A DNA stretch of 6,230 bases from an uncultured Aliarcobacter sp. GTDB taxonomy: Bacteria; Campylobacterota; Campylobacteria; Campylobacterales; Arcobacteraceae. The stretch covers positions 1-6,230 of the forward strand of contig CANRCH010000100.1 in NCBI GenBank assembly GCA_947629065.1, given 5' to 3'. Every line of letters begins with the position of its first letter. Position 1 is the first letter of the stretch. Below are positions 5,085 through 6,230 of the stretch, in pieces. A program made the position numbers and the translations under genes. The notes beneath the pieces were generated by a model. That model had not been told where the DNA came from, ran no database searches, and saw only the letters and a program-made list of their open reading frames with translations.

Positions 5085-6230
5085 AACCTTTATCTCTAGA
5101 GTTAAGATTTTACTCTTAACTCTAGTTTTTTTCTCAAATCTTTATTCACAAAATTTAGAACTTCAAAACAATCTTTACAAAGACCCTTATTGGGAAAAAC
5201 TTTTACATTATAAATATTTTGATACAGAAATAGATTCAGATAACTTTTTTTTGACAAGTGCTTCATCATCTTCAAGCCTAAATTTAAAAGAAGAGTTATT
5301 TGAAACTATAAAATCTTTGGAAAATGGAACAAATGATGTTTTGTGTAGATTTCCTTTAAGAACAAAATGGCTTAAAGAAAATATAAAAGATTTAAAAATA
5401 AAAGAGTATGAGTGCAAAGAGTTAGATGAATATCTAAAACAAACAGATGCAAAGCACTTAAGTTTGGTTTTCCCAACAGCACATATAAACTCACCAGCAT
5501 CTATGTATGGACACACTTTTATAAAAGCTTCAAGTCAAATAGATACTCCATTAATCTCAAATGCACTAAATTATGCAGCAAAAACAGATGAACAAAATGG
5601 TTTTATATATGCTTTTAAAGGTATTTTTGGTGGTTATGAGGGAAGATATTCAATTCTACCATATTATGAAAAAATAAAAGAGTACAACAACCTTGAACAA
5701 AGAGATATTTGGGAGTATGATTTAAATTTAAATCAAGAAGAGATAGATAGATTAATGCTTCATGCTTGGGAGTTAAAAGACTCTTATGCTGATTATAAAT
5801 TTTTCACTGAAAATTGTTCATATAGTATTTTGTGGCTTTTTGAAGTTGCAAGACCAAATTTAAATCTTGTAAAAAAGTTTAATTTTAAAGCTATTCCACT
5901 TGATACAATAAAAGAGATAAACAAACAAGGTTTGATTACAAACTCAAATTATAGATACTCAAATATGAAAAAAATGAAACATATAAAAGATGAAAAAATA
6001 GAGAATAAAAGCTATATAAAAGAGTTTTTAAATAGTGATGCAAAGCTTGAAAATGGTTTAAGTAACAGTGATAAAATCTCATATTTGGATTTAAAAATTG
6101 CATATACACAATATTTAAGAACAAAAAACGATACAAAAAAAGATGAATATGTAAAAGAGTATTTAAAGCTTTTAAAACAAAGAAGCGAATACAAAACAGC
6201 TTCAAATTATGAAGTAAAAGAACCAATAAA
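5062..6230 (+). CDS. DUF4105 (Lnb N-terminal domain family) periplasmic protein, 3'-truncated by window edge
   Basis: Frame 1 stays open from 5062 to the right edge (389 codons, no stop). Family signatures, numbered from the ATG at 5062: KDPYWEKLLHY (40-50), CRFPLRTKWL (Cys95 onward), SPASMYGHTFIK (144-155, His151), GRYSILPYY and ENCSYSILWLFEVARP (Cys252). His151 and Cys252 are the invariant pair expected of a papain-like Cys-His site. The domain is named after the N-terminal periplasmic part of Lnb, the Bacteroides lipoprotein N-acyltransferase, but the activity of this protein is unknown. An export signal is visible (basic HKTFISRVK, core ILLLTLVFF, likely cleavage after NLYS). The start is uncertain: ATG 5062 (23-nt overlap with the DUF3015 gene), or TTG 5077 (8-nt overlap), which gives a more typical signal peptide. 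Neither has a good RBS, so coupling is likely. The C-terminus is missing; related proteins are, from memory, about 600 residues. An intrinsic terminator lies inside codons 12-24. Confidence 0.88.
   Translation, partial: MLLLNLHKTFISRVKILLLTLVFFSNLYSQNLELQNNLYKDPYWEKLLHYKYFDTEIDSDNFFLTSASSSSSLNLKEELFETIKSLENGTNDVLCRFPLRTKWLKENIKDLKIKEYECKELDEYLKQTDAKHLSLVFPTAHINSPASMYGHTFIKASSQIDTPLISNALNYAAKTDEQNGFIYAFKGIFGGYEGRYSILPYYEKIKEYNNLEQRDIWEYDLNLNQEEIDRLMLHAWELKDSYADYKFFTENCSYSILWLFEVARPNLNLVKKFNFKAIPLDTIKEINKQGLITNSNYRYSNMKKMKHIKDEKIENKSYIKEFLNSDAKLENGLSNSDKISYLDLKIAYTQYLRTKNDTKKDEYVKEYLKLLKQRSEYKTASNYEVKEPI
5096..5132 (+). terminator. Intrinsic terminator/attenuator inside the DUF4105 reading frame
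   Basis: CTAGAGTTAAGA (5096-5107) pairs perfectly with TCTTAACTCTAG (5114-5125) across a 6-nt loop (TTTTAC), followed at once by seven T (5126-5132). This is a textbook rho-independent terminator, beginning 12 nt after the DUF3015 stop. It lies within the next gene, where it encodes the basic region and hydrophobic core of the signal peptide. It may end most DUF3015 transcripts and let a fraction continue, with translating ribosomes able to open the stem. The structure is seen directly; partial read-through is inferred. Confidence 0.85.

Noticed and set aside
5245..5284. T8 tract followed by TTGACA (5251-5256), resembling a -35 box and a possible slippage site
   Set aside because: It encodes Phe-Phe-Leu-Thr in the open DUF4105 frame. 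The nearest -10-like hexamer (TAAATT at 5279) is 22 bp away, too far for a sigma-70 promoter. Runs of eight T or A are not striking in a genome this AT-rich, so phase variation is not supported.
5208..5516. Minus-strand open frame of 102 codons opposite the DUF4105 gene
   Set aside because: The sense frame has clear family motifs (CRFPLR, YGHTF). The antisense product is Ser/Phe-rich low-complexity sequence typical of the reverse complement of AT-rich coding DNA.
5936..6226. Two overlapping minus-strand frames encoding Phe/Leu/Tyr-rich, membrane-like peptides
   Set aside because: The apparent hydrophobicity comes from the reverse complement of Lys/Glu/Asn codons (AAA, GAA, AAT) in the DUF4105 gene; there is no start signal or family resemblance.

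Overview
The window is AT-rich (GC roughly a quarter to 30 percent by eye) and densely packed, with every supported gene on the + strand. The codon choice (TTA/AAA/GAA/AGA heavy), the unusually short MurE, the gene order NifU-like / uncharacterised protein / murE, and envelope proteins of the DUF3015 and DUF4105 types all point to a member of the Campylobacterota, most likely an Arcobacter-like organism (Aliarcobacter/Arcobacter). This assignment is inferred from protein resemblance and composition; no database search was possible.

Layout: bases 1-2346 are the 3' five-sixths of ileS (isoleucyl-tRNA synthetase), open at the left edge. A 36-codon gene for a single-span membrane peptide starts inside the ileS stop codon (TAATG) and ends at 2456; its reading frame contains a perfect 12-bp hairpin. 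A NifU-like Fe-S scaffold/carrier protein (2463-2741) follows. Next is an uncharacterised TPR-like helical protein (2742-3338, TTG start touching the previous stop), then murE (3316-4596, TTG start overlapping the previous gene by 23 nt). A 50-bp gap with a possible promoter leads to a secreted DUF3015 protein (4647-5084). Overlapping its 3' end is a DUF4105 (Lnb N-terminal-domain family) periplasmic protein that runs off the right edge.

The first five genes look like one transcription unit: spacings are zero, negative or a few bases, and no terminator separates them. They mix housekeeping functions: translation, Fe-S cluster delivery and meso-DAP peptidoglycan synthesis. The last two genes form a separate cell-envelope pair, both with export signals. 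The most unusual point is between them: a textbook intrinsic terminator (12-bp perfect stem, 6-nt loop, seven T) lies not in a gap but inside the reading frame of the DUF4105 gene, where it encodes the signal peptide. This suggests that transcription from the DUF3015 gene is attenuated before entering the DUF4105 gene, possibly under the control of translation.

No tRNA, rRNA, CRISPR array, insertion sequence or phage gene was seen. The only gene-free stretch is the 50 bp at 4597-4646.
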